Of a stretch of 64,000 nucleotides of DNA, positions 1 to 9,003 are shown in pieces. The stretch spans positions 372,001-436,000 of the forward strand of contig CAWIBU010000003.1 in the NCBI GenBank assembly GCA_963834445.1. Reading direction: 5' to 3'. The notes beneath the pieces are model-generated. The model was not told where the DNA came from, ran no database searches, and saw only the letters and a program-made list of their open reading frames with translations. The position numbers and the translations under genes are program-made. How positions within the stretch are numbered: position 1 is the first letter of the stretch; each line of letters opens with the position of its first letter. This stretch comes from PALSA-350 sp963834445 (lineage in GTDB: Bacteria; Acidobacteriota; Terriglobia; Terriglobales; Acidobacteriaceae).

Positions 1-908
1 GAAGCGGTGTGGTAATGGCGAACCTGCAGTTCGCCGAGCAGGCCGATGGCCAGCATTTGAATACCTGCCAGAATCAAAACCCCGGCCACCACAAAGAGTG
101 GTCCATGCGTTTCCATGACGGCCTGATGGGTAAAGACTTTTAGGCCGGCCAGCATCAGCGAGATCGCGGACCCTACGAAAATGCCCAGCGCGCCAAACGT
201 GCCGAAAAAATGCAGCGGCCGCGTCATGTACTTCAGCAGGAAACGAATCGTCAGCAGGTCAAAGAAGACGCGGATGGTGCGGGAAATGCCGTAATGCGAT
301 TTCCCGCGCTCGCGGTTCACATTACGGATAGGAATCTCACAGATGCTGGCCCCGTACCAGGAGGCAAGCGCCGGAATGAAACGGTGCATCTCGCCGTACA
401 AAGGGATGTTGTGGATCACCTCGCGACGGTAGGCCTTGAACGTAGTGCCGAAGTCGTGAATGTCTACCCCGGAAAGCTTGGCCATGAGCCAGTTCGCACA
501 GCGCGAAGGAATCCGGCGCATCACGAAATTATCGATGCGCTCCTTGCGCCAACCGCTGACCACGTCGTAACCCTCTTCCAGCTTGGCCACAAACTCCGGA
601 ATCTCCGCCGGGTCGTGCTGCAGATCGCCATCCATCGCCAGAATATAGTCCCCCTGGGAGTGGTCGAATCCAGCGGCCAGCGCGGACGTCTGGCCAAAAT
701 TGCGTCGCAGCTTAACTACCAGCACGCGGCTATCTACAGCGGCAATCTCCTCCAGCAGCTTGTAGGTGCGATCGCTCGATCCGTCGTCCACGAGCACGAG
801 TTCAAAACTGTCGCCAATCTGCTCCATGACCGCCTTCAGGCGATCGTATAAAGCGGTAACGTTCTCTTCCTCGTTGTGGAAAGGCACGACGATCGAATAT
901 TTCGGCAT
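1..908 (-). CDS. Family 2 glycosyltransferase, DPM1/ArnC-like (C-terminus cut by window edge)
   Basis: Reading from the ATG at 908, the protein opens with MPKYSIVVPFHNEEENV, the usual nucleotide-binding start of a GT-A family 2 glycosyltransferase, followed by LVDDGSSDRT and the acidic motif AMDGDLQHDP that binds the metal and sugar nucleotide. After about 230 residues come two hydrophobic membrane segments, as in undecaprenyl- or dolichyl-phosphate sugar transferases. These enzymes move a sugar from a nucleotide carrier to a polyprenyl phosphate at the inner membrane. The frame stays open to base 1, so the end is missing. The donor and acceptor cannot be told. It lies just downstream of ltaE on the same strand with a 22 bp gap. 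Confidence 0.85.
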   Translation of the reverse strand, partial: MPKYSIVVPFHNEEENVTALYDRLKAVMEQIGDSFELVLVDDGSSDRTYKLLEEIAAVDSRVLVVKLRRNFGQTSALAAGFDHSQGDYILAMDGDLQHDPAEIPEFVAKLEEGYDVVSGWRKERIDNFVMRRIPSRCANWLMAKLSGVDIHDFGTTFKAYRREVIHNIPLYGEMHRFIPALASWYGASICEIPIRNVNRERGKSHYGISRTIRVFFDLLTIRFLLKYMTRPLHFFGTFGALGIFVGSAISLMLAGLKVFTHQAVMETHGPLFVVAGVLILAGIQMLAIGLLGELQVRHYHTA

Positions 909-930
909 CTTAGAATTATAAATCCCAAAT

Positions 931-1965
931 TCACCAGTTTTTGTCTATTTCCTCGGCCAGAATCGTGCTGGCTCGCAGGCAGGCGTCGCGCTTTACATCA
1001 TGATGCGTGACCAGGCGTACCGAGTTGGGACCGACTCTTGAGGCCAAAACACCACGCCGGGCAAGCGCCTTGGCGAAGGCATCGGCTTCCCCGTCCTTTT
1101 TGAGCGTGAAGAGCACGATGTTGGTCTCGACCCGCTCCGGATTGAGCCGGCTCACGGCCTGCTCCAGCAGCCTGGCGTTGTCATGATCTTCCTGCAGCCG
1201 GCTGGTCATCTCGTTCAGAGCGATCAACCCGGCTGCGGCCAGAATGCCCGCCTGGCGCATGCCCCCACCCAGCGCTTTGCGAAAATTACGCGCCTTCTCT
1301 ATATTCTTCCGGCTGCTCACCAGCATCGACCCTACCGGCGCGCATAAGCCTTTCGAAAGGCAGAACATCACCGAAGCAAAGCCGCTCGTCAGCCGGTCGA
1401 CCGGCGTATCCAACGCAGTGGCAGCGTTGAAGATGCGGGCTCCATCAAGATGCAGCGGCAGGCCCGCGTCCGCGGCGCCGGCCCAGATCTCTTCCGCGAC
1501 CTCCAGGGGCATTACCGTGCCGCCGGCCAGGTTGTGGGTGTTCTCAAGCGAAATGAGACCGGTCTTAGAGCGAAAGTGGTGGCCGGTCGAGATTACTTTC
1601 TCAATCAGCGGCCAGGTCAGGATTCCGCGATCAGCATAGACGGTGCGCAGCTGACAGCCGGAAAAGGCCGAGACCATCGCCATTTCCCAGTCAACCAGGT
1701 GGCCGCGCGACTCGCAGATGACCTCCTGGCCGTGCTGGGTGTGCATGCGAACCGCAATCTGGTTGCCCATCGTGCCGGTAGGTACGAACAAGGCGGCCTC
1801 GCGCCCGAAAATCTCGGCGGCACGCGCTTCCAGCCGGTTGACGGTAGGGTCTTCCCCGTAGACGTCGTCGCCCACCTCGGCGGCGGCCATGGCGGCCCGC
1901 ATGGCCGGCGTGGGACGAGTGATGGTGTCGCTGCGCAGGTCAATCGTTTCGGTCTCGTTGGTCAT
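931..1965 (-). CDS. ltaE: Low-specificity L-threonine aldolase
   Basis: The 344-residue product has the normal length of this PLP enzyme, which splits threonine or allo-threonine into glycine and acetaldehyde in the cytoplasm. It begins TETETIDLRSDTITRPTPAM, a family hallmark. HLDGARIFNA supplies the cofactor-contacting Asp, and SKGLCAPVGS carries the lysine expected to form the Schiff base. The start codon overlaps the hemW stop (ATGA, 1962-1965), so translation is probably coupled to hemW. No pathway link with hemW is obvious; the pairing looks like simple co-transcription. Confidence 0.9.
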   Translation of the reverse strand: MTNETETIDLRSDTITRPTPAMRAAMAAAEVGDDVYGEDPTVNRLEARAAEIFGREAALFVPTGTMGNQIAVRMHTQHGQEVICESRGHLVDWEMAMVSAFSGCQLRTVYADRGILTWPLIEKVISTGHHFRSKTGLISLENTHNLAGGTVMPLEVAEEIWAGAADAGLPLHLDGARIFNAATALDTPVDRLTSGFASVMFCLSKGLCAPVGSMLVSSRKNIEKARNFRKALGGGMRQAGILAAAGLIALNEMTSRLQEDHDNARLLEQAVSRLNPERVETNIVLFTLKKDGEADAFAKALARRGVLASRVGPNSVRLVTHHDVKRDACLRASTILAEEIDKNW

Positions 1966-3140
1966 TGCGTCTGGAGTTCTTCTTTCGTGCCCAGGAAGTG
2001 GGCGAAGACTTCGTTGGAAAAGAGAATTCCGCGGGATGTGAGACGCACGGTTCCCTCTTCATGGGTCAGGAGTCCCAGGTCCGCTAGCTCATCGACCACG
2101 GGCTCGAATGCCTCCACCGGCTCGCGGCCAAACTCCGCGGTCAGCGAGTGCCAGGCGACTCCTTCATTTAAACGCAGGCCGAGGAACCAGGCTTCCTCCA
2201 GCTCTTCTTGTTTGCTGAGTTGGCGCGCTGCCTCCTGGTCGGCGCCGCGCAGGTACTGCGGCAGCAGGGCAGTATTGGCGAACCGTAAGGCAGAGCCAGC
2301 GCGCGTGCGCAGCATCGAGTGCGCATCCAGGCCGAACCCCAGGTACGGCTGCCGCCGCCAATACTTCAAATTGTGCGTTGACTGACTTTTGGGAAGGGCG
2401 AAGTTAGAGATCTCATACTGCGGCAGCCCGAGCGTCGTCAGGGCGGTCTCGTAGAGGTCGGCAGTCAACTCCTCACTGGGAACGTCGCCTGCGTGGTAGC
2501 GCGTACCCCCGGCGAGCAGCTCACGCCCCAGGCGTGAATCCTCGTCGATCTCCAGCATGTAAACGCTGGCGTGTTCGACGCCGGTGGCTACCAGCACGTC
2601 GAGCGATTCCTGCCAGCTGGCCGCAGTCTGGTGGGGCATGCCGGCGATCAAATCGATGCTGAGGTGGCGTATCCCTGCGGCCCGAACGCGTTCCAGGTCA
2701 TCGAGAACGATGGCCCGGGTGTGGAATCGTCCGGTGGCCGCGGCCTCCCGATCGACCAGGGACTGCACGCCGAAGCTGATCCGGTTCACGCCGAAGGAGA
2801 GCATGGCGGCCAGGGAGGGGTCGTCCAACTGGCCAGGAGCGCATTCCAGCGTGATTTCCGCCGCGGGTGCGATCGTGAACTCCTGGCGCAGGGTGTCGGC
2901 CAACTGCTGCAACAACGTGGGAGAAAGCACGCTGGGGGTGCCCCCGCCCAGGTAAAGAGAGTCCACTTCCTGAGGAACGTTCGCGCTGCCCAGGCGAAGC
3001 CGCGCGGCACGGATTTCCTGGCAAAGGCGGTCCACATACTGCTGGTGTGCGCTCACCGAAGAAACGCCGGAGGCAAAGTTGCAGTAGGTGCACTTGGCGC
3101 GGCAAAAAGGAACCGAAATGTAAATACCGAGAGAATTCAT
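1962..3140 (-). CDS. hemW: HemW-type radical SAM heme chaperone
   Basis: The protein begins MNSLGIYISVPFCRAKCTYC, so the radical SAM cysteines CxxxCxxC sit near residue 14, as in HemW and HemN. GGGTPS and the downstream EITLECAPG and GVNRISFGVQS motifs are typical. The C-terminal winged region (LRLNEGV near residue 290) matches HemW, a heme-binding relative of coproporphyrinogen dehydrogenase. The frame remains open upstream to 3260, but the start at 3140 puts the cysteine motif at its usual distance and leaves 61 bp before the divergent ABC exporter gene. Older databases often call this protein HemN. About 392 residues. Confidence 0.88.
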   Translation of the reverse strand: MNSLGIYISVPFCRAKCTYCNFASGVSSVSAHQQYVDRLCQEIRAARLRLGSANVPQEVDSLYLGGGTPSVLSPTLLQQLADTLRQEFTIAPAAEITLECAPGQLDDPSLAAMLSFGVNRISFGVQSLVDREAAATGRFHTRAIVLDDLERVRAAGIRHLSIDLIAGMPHQTAASWQESLDVLVATGVEHASVYMLEIDEDSRLGRELLAGGTRYHAGDVPSEELTADLYETALTTLGLPQYEISNFALPKSQSTHNLKYWRRQPYLGFGLDAHSMLRTRAGSALRFANTALLPQYLRGADQEAARQLSKQEELEEAWFLGLRLNEGVAWHSLTAEFGREPVEAFEPVVDELADLGLLTHEEGTVRLTSRGILFSNEVFAHFLGTKEELQTQ

Positions 3141-3201
3141 CCGCCGCGCCCGCCGATCCTGCTCTCTATTCTGACATCCACGTAAAATGGGTGGAAAGCC
3201 A

Positions 3202-5172
3202 ATGGCCGAGCAAACCACCGACAAGGAAAAGAAACAGGCGGACGACGACGTTGTCGGCAAGGCTTATGACAGCCGGCTGATGGGCCGGTTGCTGACCTAC
3301 CTTCGGCCGTATAAGCTGCAGGCAATTATCTCGTTGGTGGCCATCCTGCTCAAGGCTGGTTCGGATGTGCTCGGGCCCTACCTGACCAAGGTGGCGGTCG
3401 ACCGCTACATGACGGCGCATCCGCCGGCCAACCCCTCGATCCTCGCCCGCTGGCTCAGCCCGAACCCGAGGGTTGGGGTAACCCAGGTCGCCTGTATTTA
3501 CCTGGGCACGCTGGTGTTCAGTTACCTGCTCGACTTTGTGCGGACCTACCTGATGCAGTGGACCGGCCAGAAGGTCATGTTCGACATGCGTAGCCAGATC
3601 TTCCGCCACATTCAGACCATGCATGTCAGCTTTTTTGACCGCAACCCGGTGGGGCGGCTGGTCACGCGGCTCACCAGCGATGTCGACGCGCTCAACGAGA
3701 TGTTTACCTCGGGCGTGTTTGACATCTTCGAAAACGTATTCGTATTGCTGCTGATCGTGGTTTTCATGCTGCGCATGAACTGGTGGCTGGCGCTGATTGC
3801 CTTCGCCGTGCTGCCCCTGATCCTGATCGTGACCCGCGTCTTTCGCAAGAGCGTGCGCGATTCGTACCGCCGGATCCGCTCCGCCATCGCGCGCATCAAT
3901 GCCTCCACCCAGGAGCATGTCAGCGGCATGAGCGTGGTGCAGTTGTTCAATCGCGAAGAGCGCTCCTATGAGGAGTTCAAAGCGATTAACCTGCAACACA
4001 TGGTGGCCTTTAAGGACGCCATCCTTGCCTACGCGCTCTACTATCCGGCGGTTGAGTTACTGAGTTCGGTGGCCATTGCCCTGGTGATCTGGCTGGGCGG
4101 CAACGGGGTGATGCGCAACGCCGTGTCCATCGGCGTGCTGGTGGCGTTTATCCAGTACTCGCAGCGATTCTTCCGCCCCATTCAGGACTTGAGCGAGAAA
4201 TACAACATTCTGCAGGCGGCGATGGCGGCCAGCGAACGCGTGTTCAAGCTGCTGGATACCACGCCCGAGCTGCAGACCCCGGAGGCTCCTCAGGCCTCGG
4301 ATCGCTCCGGCAGAATTGAGTTTGACCACGTGTGGTTCACCTACCAAAAGTTAGACGCGGAGCAACTGGCGCGCATTCAAGAAGCCAAAGATGCGGAAGA
4401 AATTGCTGCCGCCTCTCCCGGCGTGGAGTGGATTCTGAAAGATGTTTCGTTCGTGGTGGAACCGGACCACACGGCGGCCATCGTGGGCCATACCGGCGCC
4501 GGCAAAACCACCATCATCAGCTTGATGATGCGCTTTTACGAGATCCAACGCGGCCGGGTATTGATCAACGGCGTGGATGTACGTGAGCAGGACGTTACGA
4601 AGTTGAGGCAGCAATTTGGCGTGGTGCTGCAGGATCCGTTCCTGTTCACCGGAACGATCGCCGAGAACATCCGCCTGGGCTCGGACTGGATCACAGACGA
4701 CCGCATGAAATCCGCTGCGGACGAGGTAAACGTCGGAGATTTCATCCGCGCCCTCCCACTGCAGTTCGATGAACCCCTGCGCGAGCGCGGCAACAGCCTC
4801 TCGACCGGCCAGAAGCAGCTCATCAATTTCGCCCGGGCGTTGGCCCACAATCCCCGCATCCTGGTGCTCGATGAGGCCACCTCCAGCGTGGATACGGATA
4901 CCGAGATGCGGGTCCGCTCCGCTCTGGAGCGCATGGTGCAGGGGCGGACTTCCGTGATCATCGCGCATCGCCTGTCGACGGTGCAGCAAGCCGACAGAAT
5001 CCTGGTCATGCATAAGGGCCAGCTGCGCGAGTTCGGCACCCACCAGGAATTGCTCGGGGTTCGCGGCCTTTATTGGAAGCTCTACCAGCTGCAGTACAAA
5101 GATCAGGAGCTTCCGCCTGCACGCCTGGCCGACGGCATGTTGGACGCGAGCATGGCCGTAGGCACCGACTAG
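3202..5172 (+). CDS. ABC exporter, fused membrane and ATPase domains (MsbA-like)
   Basis: This is a half-transporter of about 656 residues. An N-terminal six-helix membrane domain includes the coupling-region motif SFFDRNPVGRLVTRLTSD. The ATPase domain has Walker A GHTGAGKTT, a Q-loop (VVLQDPFLF), the signature LSTGQ (the usual G at position 3 is T), Walker B ILVLDEATSSVD and the switch His in IIAHRLST. An insertion of about 30 residues lies before Walker A. The start at 3202 follows GGTGGAAAG; the start at 3187 has no ribosome site. The gene is followed after 1 bp by lpxB, which supports a role in lipid A or other lipid export, although a drug exporter cannot be excluded. Confidence 0.85.
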   Translation: MAEQTTDKEKKQADDDVVGKAYDSRLMGRLLTYLRPYKLQAIISLVAILLKAGSDVLGPYLTKVAVDRYMTAHPPANPSILARWLSPNPRVGVTQVACIYLGTLVFSYLLDFVRTYLMQWTGQKVMFDMRSQIFRHIQTMHVSFFDRNPVGRLVTRLTSDVDALNEMFTSGVFDIFENVFVLLLIVVFMLRMNWWLALIAFAVLPLILIVTRVFRKSVRDSYRRIRSAIARINASTQEHVSGMSVVQLFNREERSYEEFKAINLQHMVAFKDAILAYALYYPAVELLSSVAIALVIWLGGNGVMRNAVSIGVLVAFIQYSQRFFRPIQDLSEKYNILQAAMAASERVFKLLDTTPELQTPEAPQASDRSGRIEFDHVWFTYQKLDAEQLARIQEAKDAEEIAAASPGVEWILKDVSFVVEPDHTAAIVGHTGAGKTTIISLMMRFYEIQRGRVLINGVDVREQDVTKLRQQFGVVLQDPFLFTGTIAENIRLGSDWITDDRMKSAADEVNVGDFIRALPLQFDEPLRERGNSLSTGQKQLINFARALAHNPRILVLDEATSSVDTDTEMRVRSALERMVQGRTSVIIAHRLSTVQQADRILVMHKGQLREFGTHQELLGVRGLYWKLYQLQYKDQELPPARLADGMLDASMAVGTD

Positions 5173-5173
5173 G

Positions 5174-6361
5174 ATGGCGAGCCCGAAGATCTTTCTCTCG
5201 GCCGGAGAGGCGAGCGGCGAGCACTATGGCGCGCTGTTGATGGCAGAGATTGCCCGGCTGGCTCCGGATGCTCATTTCTTTGGCCTCGGCGGTACGCGCA
5301 TGGCCAGCCTGGGATTGCGCCGCGTGGTGCGCGCCGAAGATGTCGCCGTCATGGGGATCACGGAAGTGATCCTGCACATGCCCCATATCTACCGCGAGTA
5401 CCGCAAGCTCAAGGCCAGCCTGCGCGCAGAACGGCCCGACCTCGCCATCCTGATCGACTTCCCCGACGTCAACCTGAGCCTGGCCCGGGAGCTGCACCGG
5501 CTGCGCATCCCGGTCTTGTTTTTCGTAAGCCCGCAACTGTGGGCGTGGAAAAAATGGCGAATCCGCGGGGTGCGCCGCAACGTAACCCGGATGCTGGTGA
5601 TTTTTCCCTTTGAAGAGCAGTTTTACCGGGAGCACGGCGTGTCTGCTGACTTTGTGGGCCATCCGCTGGCCGATCTTGACCCGCCTACAAGCACCCGCGA
5701 GGCGTTTGCTCGCGAAAATGGCCTGGACGCGTCAAAATTCTGGGTCGGTTTGTTACCGGGAAGCCGCACCCGGGAGCTGCACGCCAACTTGCCACCCATG
5801 ATCGAAGCCGCTCGGCTGCTGGGCCCAGGATACGAATACCTGTTGCCCGTAGCGCCCACCTTGCAGCAGTCGCAGGTCGAAGCCCTGGCCGGGCAAACGG
5901 TGCGCGTGGTGCGCGATGCGCGCGCGGTTCTGCAGCACGCCCGCGCCAGCGTGGTCGCCAGTGGCACGGCCACGGTCGAGGCGGCGCTGATCGGCAATCC
6001 TTTTGTGGTGGTTTACCGGGTTTCACGCATCACCTACGCGGTGGCCCAGCGGGTGATCCGTGTACCCCATGTTGCTATGGTCAACCTGATCGCCGGGCGG
6101 CGTATTGTCCCCGAGCTCATCCAGCGTGATTTCACCGCATCCAACGTAGTCGAGCAACTGCGCCCGTTGCTCGACGACGACGGGGCTCGTGCAACAATGC
6201 AATCAGAGTTGCGCGCAGTGGAGGCAGCACTTAAAGTGACCGGCGACGGGAAAAACCAGACTGCTATTGGCCGCGCCGCCCGCATTGCCCTGCAATTGAT
6301 CCCGCCGGCTCCGCAGCCGCGGTTACAATCTGCTTTCGTCTCATCATGGCCCGCTGAATGA
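5174..6361 (+). CDS. lpxB: Lipid-A-disaccharide synthase
   Basis: The product joins UDP-diacylglucosamine to lipid X in lipid A synthesis at the inner membrane. It opens with KIFLSAGEASGEHYGA, the LpxB signature, then FGLGGTRM, MGITEVI, and LIDFPDVNLSLAR. GLLPGSRTREL and the ASGTATVEAAL block form the nucleotide-sugar site of this GT19 family. The 395-residue length is normal, with a short unusual C-terminal tail. It starts 1 bp after the MsbA-like gene and its stop overlaps the ATG of the next gene (ATGA at 6358), so the three genes form one operon. Confidence 0.93.
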   Translation: MASPKIFLSAGEASGEHYGALLMAEIARLAPDAHFFGLGGTRMASLGLRRVVRAEDVAVMGITEVILHMPHIYREYRKLKASLRAERPDLAILIDFPDVNLSLARELHRLRIPVLFFVSPQLWAWKKWRIRGVRRNVTRMLVIFPFEEQFYREHGVSADFVGHPLADLDPPTSTREAFARENGLDASKFWVGLLPGSRTRELHANLPPMIEAARLLGPGYEYLLPVAPTLQQSQVEALAGQTVRVVRDARAVLQHARASVVASGTATVEAALIGNPFVVVYRVSRITYAVAQRVIRVPHVAMVNLIAGRRIVPELIQRDFTASNVVEQLRPLLDDDGARATMQSELRAVEAALKVTGDGKNQTAIGRAARIALQLIPPAPQPRLQSAFVSSWPAE

Positions 6362-8334
6362 ACACGATGCTGATCAGAAGTTCGCGCCTGACGCTGCTCA
6401 TCGCCTTTATAGGGATCGCGGCCCCGTATCTTCGCGCCGCCGAGCGGCCCAATATCGACATTACCGGCTATGTGATCGATGCCCAGCTCGATCCCGCTGA
6501 CCACAGCCTGAAGGCGACGGCGAAGGTGACCTTTACCGCAACCGACACCATCAGCGCCGCAGTCTTTGAACTGCACAACGCGCTTAAAGTCGAGAACGTG
6601 GCCGACGCCCAGGGCCACCCGCTCAGCGGGGAGCGGGGTCCGAATGCAACCATCAGTGTCGCGCTGCCCAGCCCCATGAGTAAGGGATCAAGCGCAACCT
6701 TTACCTTCAAGTACGGGGGAACTCTGAGCGGCAGCGAAGAGAGTCCGGTGGAGGGACTCAAGGTCGCCTCCATTGGCGACCCCATCAGCTATCTGCTCTA
6801 TGCCGGCCGCTGGTTCCCCATGGTCGGCTACATGACCGACCGCTTTACCGCGGAGGTCCACATCGACATCCCCTCCGGGTATCGGGTGATTGGCAGTGGG
6901 AGTACGGGCAGCCCCCACGCGACCTCTGGCGGCCAGCAATACAATTTCAATTGGACCCAGGCCAGCTTCCCGGGCACCATCATTGCCGGCAAATTCAACG
7001 AGCCGATCGCGGTCGCGGGCTTTCCCAACGTGCGCGTGTATCTGACCGACGCCCACAAACAAAGTGGTCCGGCATACGCGCAAACCGCTGACAAGGAATT
7101 TGAATTCTTCGGCGAGACATTTGGGGATGGCCCCTCGCACATCTTGAATGTGGTCGAGCTGCCGGATGATACGTTGCCCGCTTACTGGGCCCCTGAAATC
7201 GCGGCCATCGCCGGAGCGAGAATCGCCGACCGTAGCAATTTTCGCCTGCTGGCCAATACTATGGCCCACCAATGGTGGGGTTGCATGGTGAGCCCGGCCA
7301 CGCTCAATGACGCATGGATCACCAATGGCATGGCGCGCTACGGCGAACTGATGTATCTCGAACAGGTTTCCGGGCAGTCGGCGTTGCAGGCCGCGGTGAT
7401 CGACATTTCAGCGGGTGCGCTGGCGTATGACACCATTCCCCTCACCTCGGCGGGAAGGCTCGATCCCTTTTCGCCACAGTTTCAGTCCATGACCCTGGAG
7501 AAGGGCGCGATGGTCTTCCACATGCTCCGTTGGGAGGTGGGCAACGACAACTTCAACAAGATTTTGAAGGCGCTCATCACGCAGTATGGCACCAAGCCAA
7601 CCCGTACCCGGGACGTGGAAAAAGTTGCCGAGGAGCAGTCGCAGCAGCAGCTCACCGCCTTCTTTGCGCAATGGCTCGATGGCACAGGGGCTCCCCGGTT
7701 CCAGGATAAATACACCGTGTACCGCTTAGGGAACAACAAGGGTTTCCGCACCATCGGCGAGATTGGCCAGGATTTGGATTTGTTCAATATGCCGGTTGAA
7801 TTGCGGGTGGAGACCGAAGGCAAGACAGAAATCAAACGCGTGGATGTGGTGGGCACGGATTCGCAGTACGTGGTGGATACGTTTGGCCGCCCTCGCCATA
7901 TTTCCATCGATCCCGACAATTGGGTGCTGAAGAACACGCCGGACATGCAGGTAAGGGTCTCGATTCTACGCGGCCAGCAACTGGTTGCCGAGGGAGACAC
8001 TTCTGCGGCGCTGGCTGAGTATCAGAAGGCTCTGACGGCAAATCCCAATAGCTCACTGGCCAGTTATCGCATCGGGGAGGTCTTGTTTAACCAGCGTAAT
8101 TATCAGGCCGCCGCCAACGCCTATCGCGACGCGCTGCGCGGCGATGACGAACCGAAGTGGACCGAGGTTTGGAGTCACATCGCCCTGGGCAAAATCTTCG
8201 ACGTGACCGGGCAGCGCGATCGTGCTGTGAATGAGTACCGCCAGGCCGTGCAGACCAACGACAACACCCAGGGCGCAGTGAACGAAGCGCGCAAATATCT
8301 GCAGCAGCCCTACAAACGGCCGGATACCGACTAG
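6358..8334 (+). CDS. M1-like peptidase-fold protein with lost zinc site and C-terminal TPRs
   Basis: A 658-residue protein with an N-terminal signal peptide (RLTLLIAFIGIAAPYLRAA), an M1 aminopeptidase-type beta domain and a gluzincin-like domain. The active region reads NTMAHQWWG at residues 300-308, where active M1 enzymes have HExxHQWWG. Only the second His (304) remains, and the third ligand, normally Glu in NEG, is Asn323 (ITNGMA). It should not bind catalytic zinc. Residues from about 540 contain TPR-like helices (AEGDTSAALAEYQKAL). It is probably a periplasmic binding or scaffold protein. Its start overlaps the lpxB stop, tying it to the envelope operon. Confidence 0.8.
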   Translation: MNTMLIRSSRLTLLIAFIGIAAPYLRAAERPNIDITGYVIDAQLDPADHSLKATAKVTFTATDTISAAVFELHNALKVENVADAQGHPLSGERGPNATISVALPSPMSKGSSATFTFKYGGTLSGSEESPVEGLKVASIGDPISYLLYAGRWFPMVGYMTDRFTAEVHIDIPSGYRVIGSGSTGSPHATSGGQQYNFNWTQASFPGTIIAGKFNEPIAVAGFPNVRVYLTDAHKQSGPAYAQTADKEFEFFGETFGDGPSHILNVVELPDDTLPAYWAPEIAAIAGARIADRSNFRLLANTMAHQWWGCMVSPATLNDAWITNGMARYGELMYLEQVSGQSALQAAVIDISAGALAYDTIPLTSAGRLDPFSPQFQSMTLEKGAMVFHMLRWEVGNDNFNKILKALITQYGTKPTRTRDVEKVAEEQSQQQLTAFFAQWLDGTGAPRFQDKYTVYRLGNNKGFRTIGEIGQDLDLFNMPVELRVETEGKTEIKRVDVVGTDSQYVVDTFGRPRHISIDPDNWVLKNTPDMQVRVSILRGQQLVAEGDTSAALAEYQKALTANPNSSLASYRIGEVLFNQRNYQAAANAYRDALRGDDEPKWTEVWSHIALGKIFDVTGQRDRAVNEYRQAVQTNDNTQGAVNEARKYLQQPYKRPDTD

Positions 8335-8430
8335 GTATGGTGATTAGTCACGACCGCCATCGATGGTTTCCAGACCCAAGACACCGTGCGATGATTGAGT
8401 CTGGTGTACTGACAGGAAAGTTTGCGTGGC

Positions 8431-8436
8431 AGGAGG
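8431..8436 (+). promoter_or_regulatory. Strong ribosome binding site deciding the antitoxin start
   Basis: A perfect AGGAGG lies 6 bp before the ATG at 8443. It sits directly against the in-frame ATG at 8437, which is therefore too close to be the preferred start. Confidence 0.7.
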
Positions 8437-8442
8437 ATGCAA

Positions 8443-8697
8443 ATGGGAACCGACCTTGTGCAGCAACGTCAACTGGCCCACGATCTCCTGGACGCACTGC
8501 CGGCAGAAAAGCTCGGCACTGTGCGCAGCCTTCTTGAATTTTTGGTTGAACCCCTTTCCCATTCATTGGCACAATGCACGGTTGAAGAAGAAGACCTCAC
8601 TGCACAGACAGCCGCGGAGATGGATCGTTCCCGTGCCTCACTCGCCCGTGGTGAAGGCATCTCGCATCAGGAAGTCCTGCGAGAGTTCGGTGAGTGA
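8443..8697 (+). CDS. Putative antitoxin paired with RelE-type toxin
   Basis: An 84-residue protein starting MGTDLVQQRQLAHDLLDALP, mostly helical and acidic towards its end (TVEEEDLTAQTAAEMDRSR). It resembles small antitoxins that accompany RelE/ParE toxins, though I recognise no DNA-binding motif with certainty. It is directly followed, without a gap, by the toxin gene, the usual antitoxin-first order. It would neutralise the toxin by direct binding and perhaps repress the promoter. Confidence 0.65.
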   Translation: MGTDLVQQRQLAHDLLDALPAEKLGTVRSLLEFLVEPLSHSLAQCTVEEEDLTAQTAAEMDRSRASLARGEGISHQEVLREFGE

Positions 8698-8967
8698 ATG
8701 GCCGAAACAAATCCGGCGCGCCTCACGATTCTCTGGTCGCCCGAAGCACGCGCTGATCTTCGCGCAATCGATCGCCAGACGGCGGTCGACATCCTTCACT
8801 GCATCGACCGCTACCTCAGCACCCGGAACGGAGACGTGAAGAAGCTTAAACCTCCCCAGAGTGGCTTCCGCCTCCGCTGCGGCGACTACCGCATCTTCTT
8901 CGAGCAGCCAGTCGAACAAGCCATTTCCGTCCTCGGCGTGAGGCACCGGCGAGAAGCTTATCGTTGA
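8698..8967 (+). CDS. RelE/ParE-family toxin
   Basis: The 89-residue product shows the compact RelE/ParE plan: TILWSPEARADLRAID at the N-terminus, a basic strand KKLKPPQSGFRLRCGDYRIFF in the middle and VLGVRHRREAYR at the end. GDYRI and the final RR-YR pattern are common in this superfamily, whose members either cleave mRNA on ribosomes (RelE) or poison gyrase (ParE). The sequence does not settle which. The ATG follows the antitoxin stop at once. Confidence 0.85.
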   Translation: MAETNPARLTILWSPEARADLRAIDRQTAVDILHCIDRYLSTRNGDVKKLKPPQSGFRLRCGDYRIFFEQPVEQAISVLGVRHRREAYR

Positions 8968-9003
8968 CGTCTCGGCCCGGTTTGCCGCAGCAGATAACTA
9001 CCC

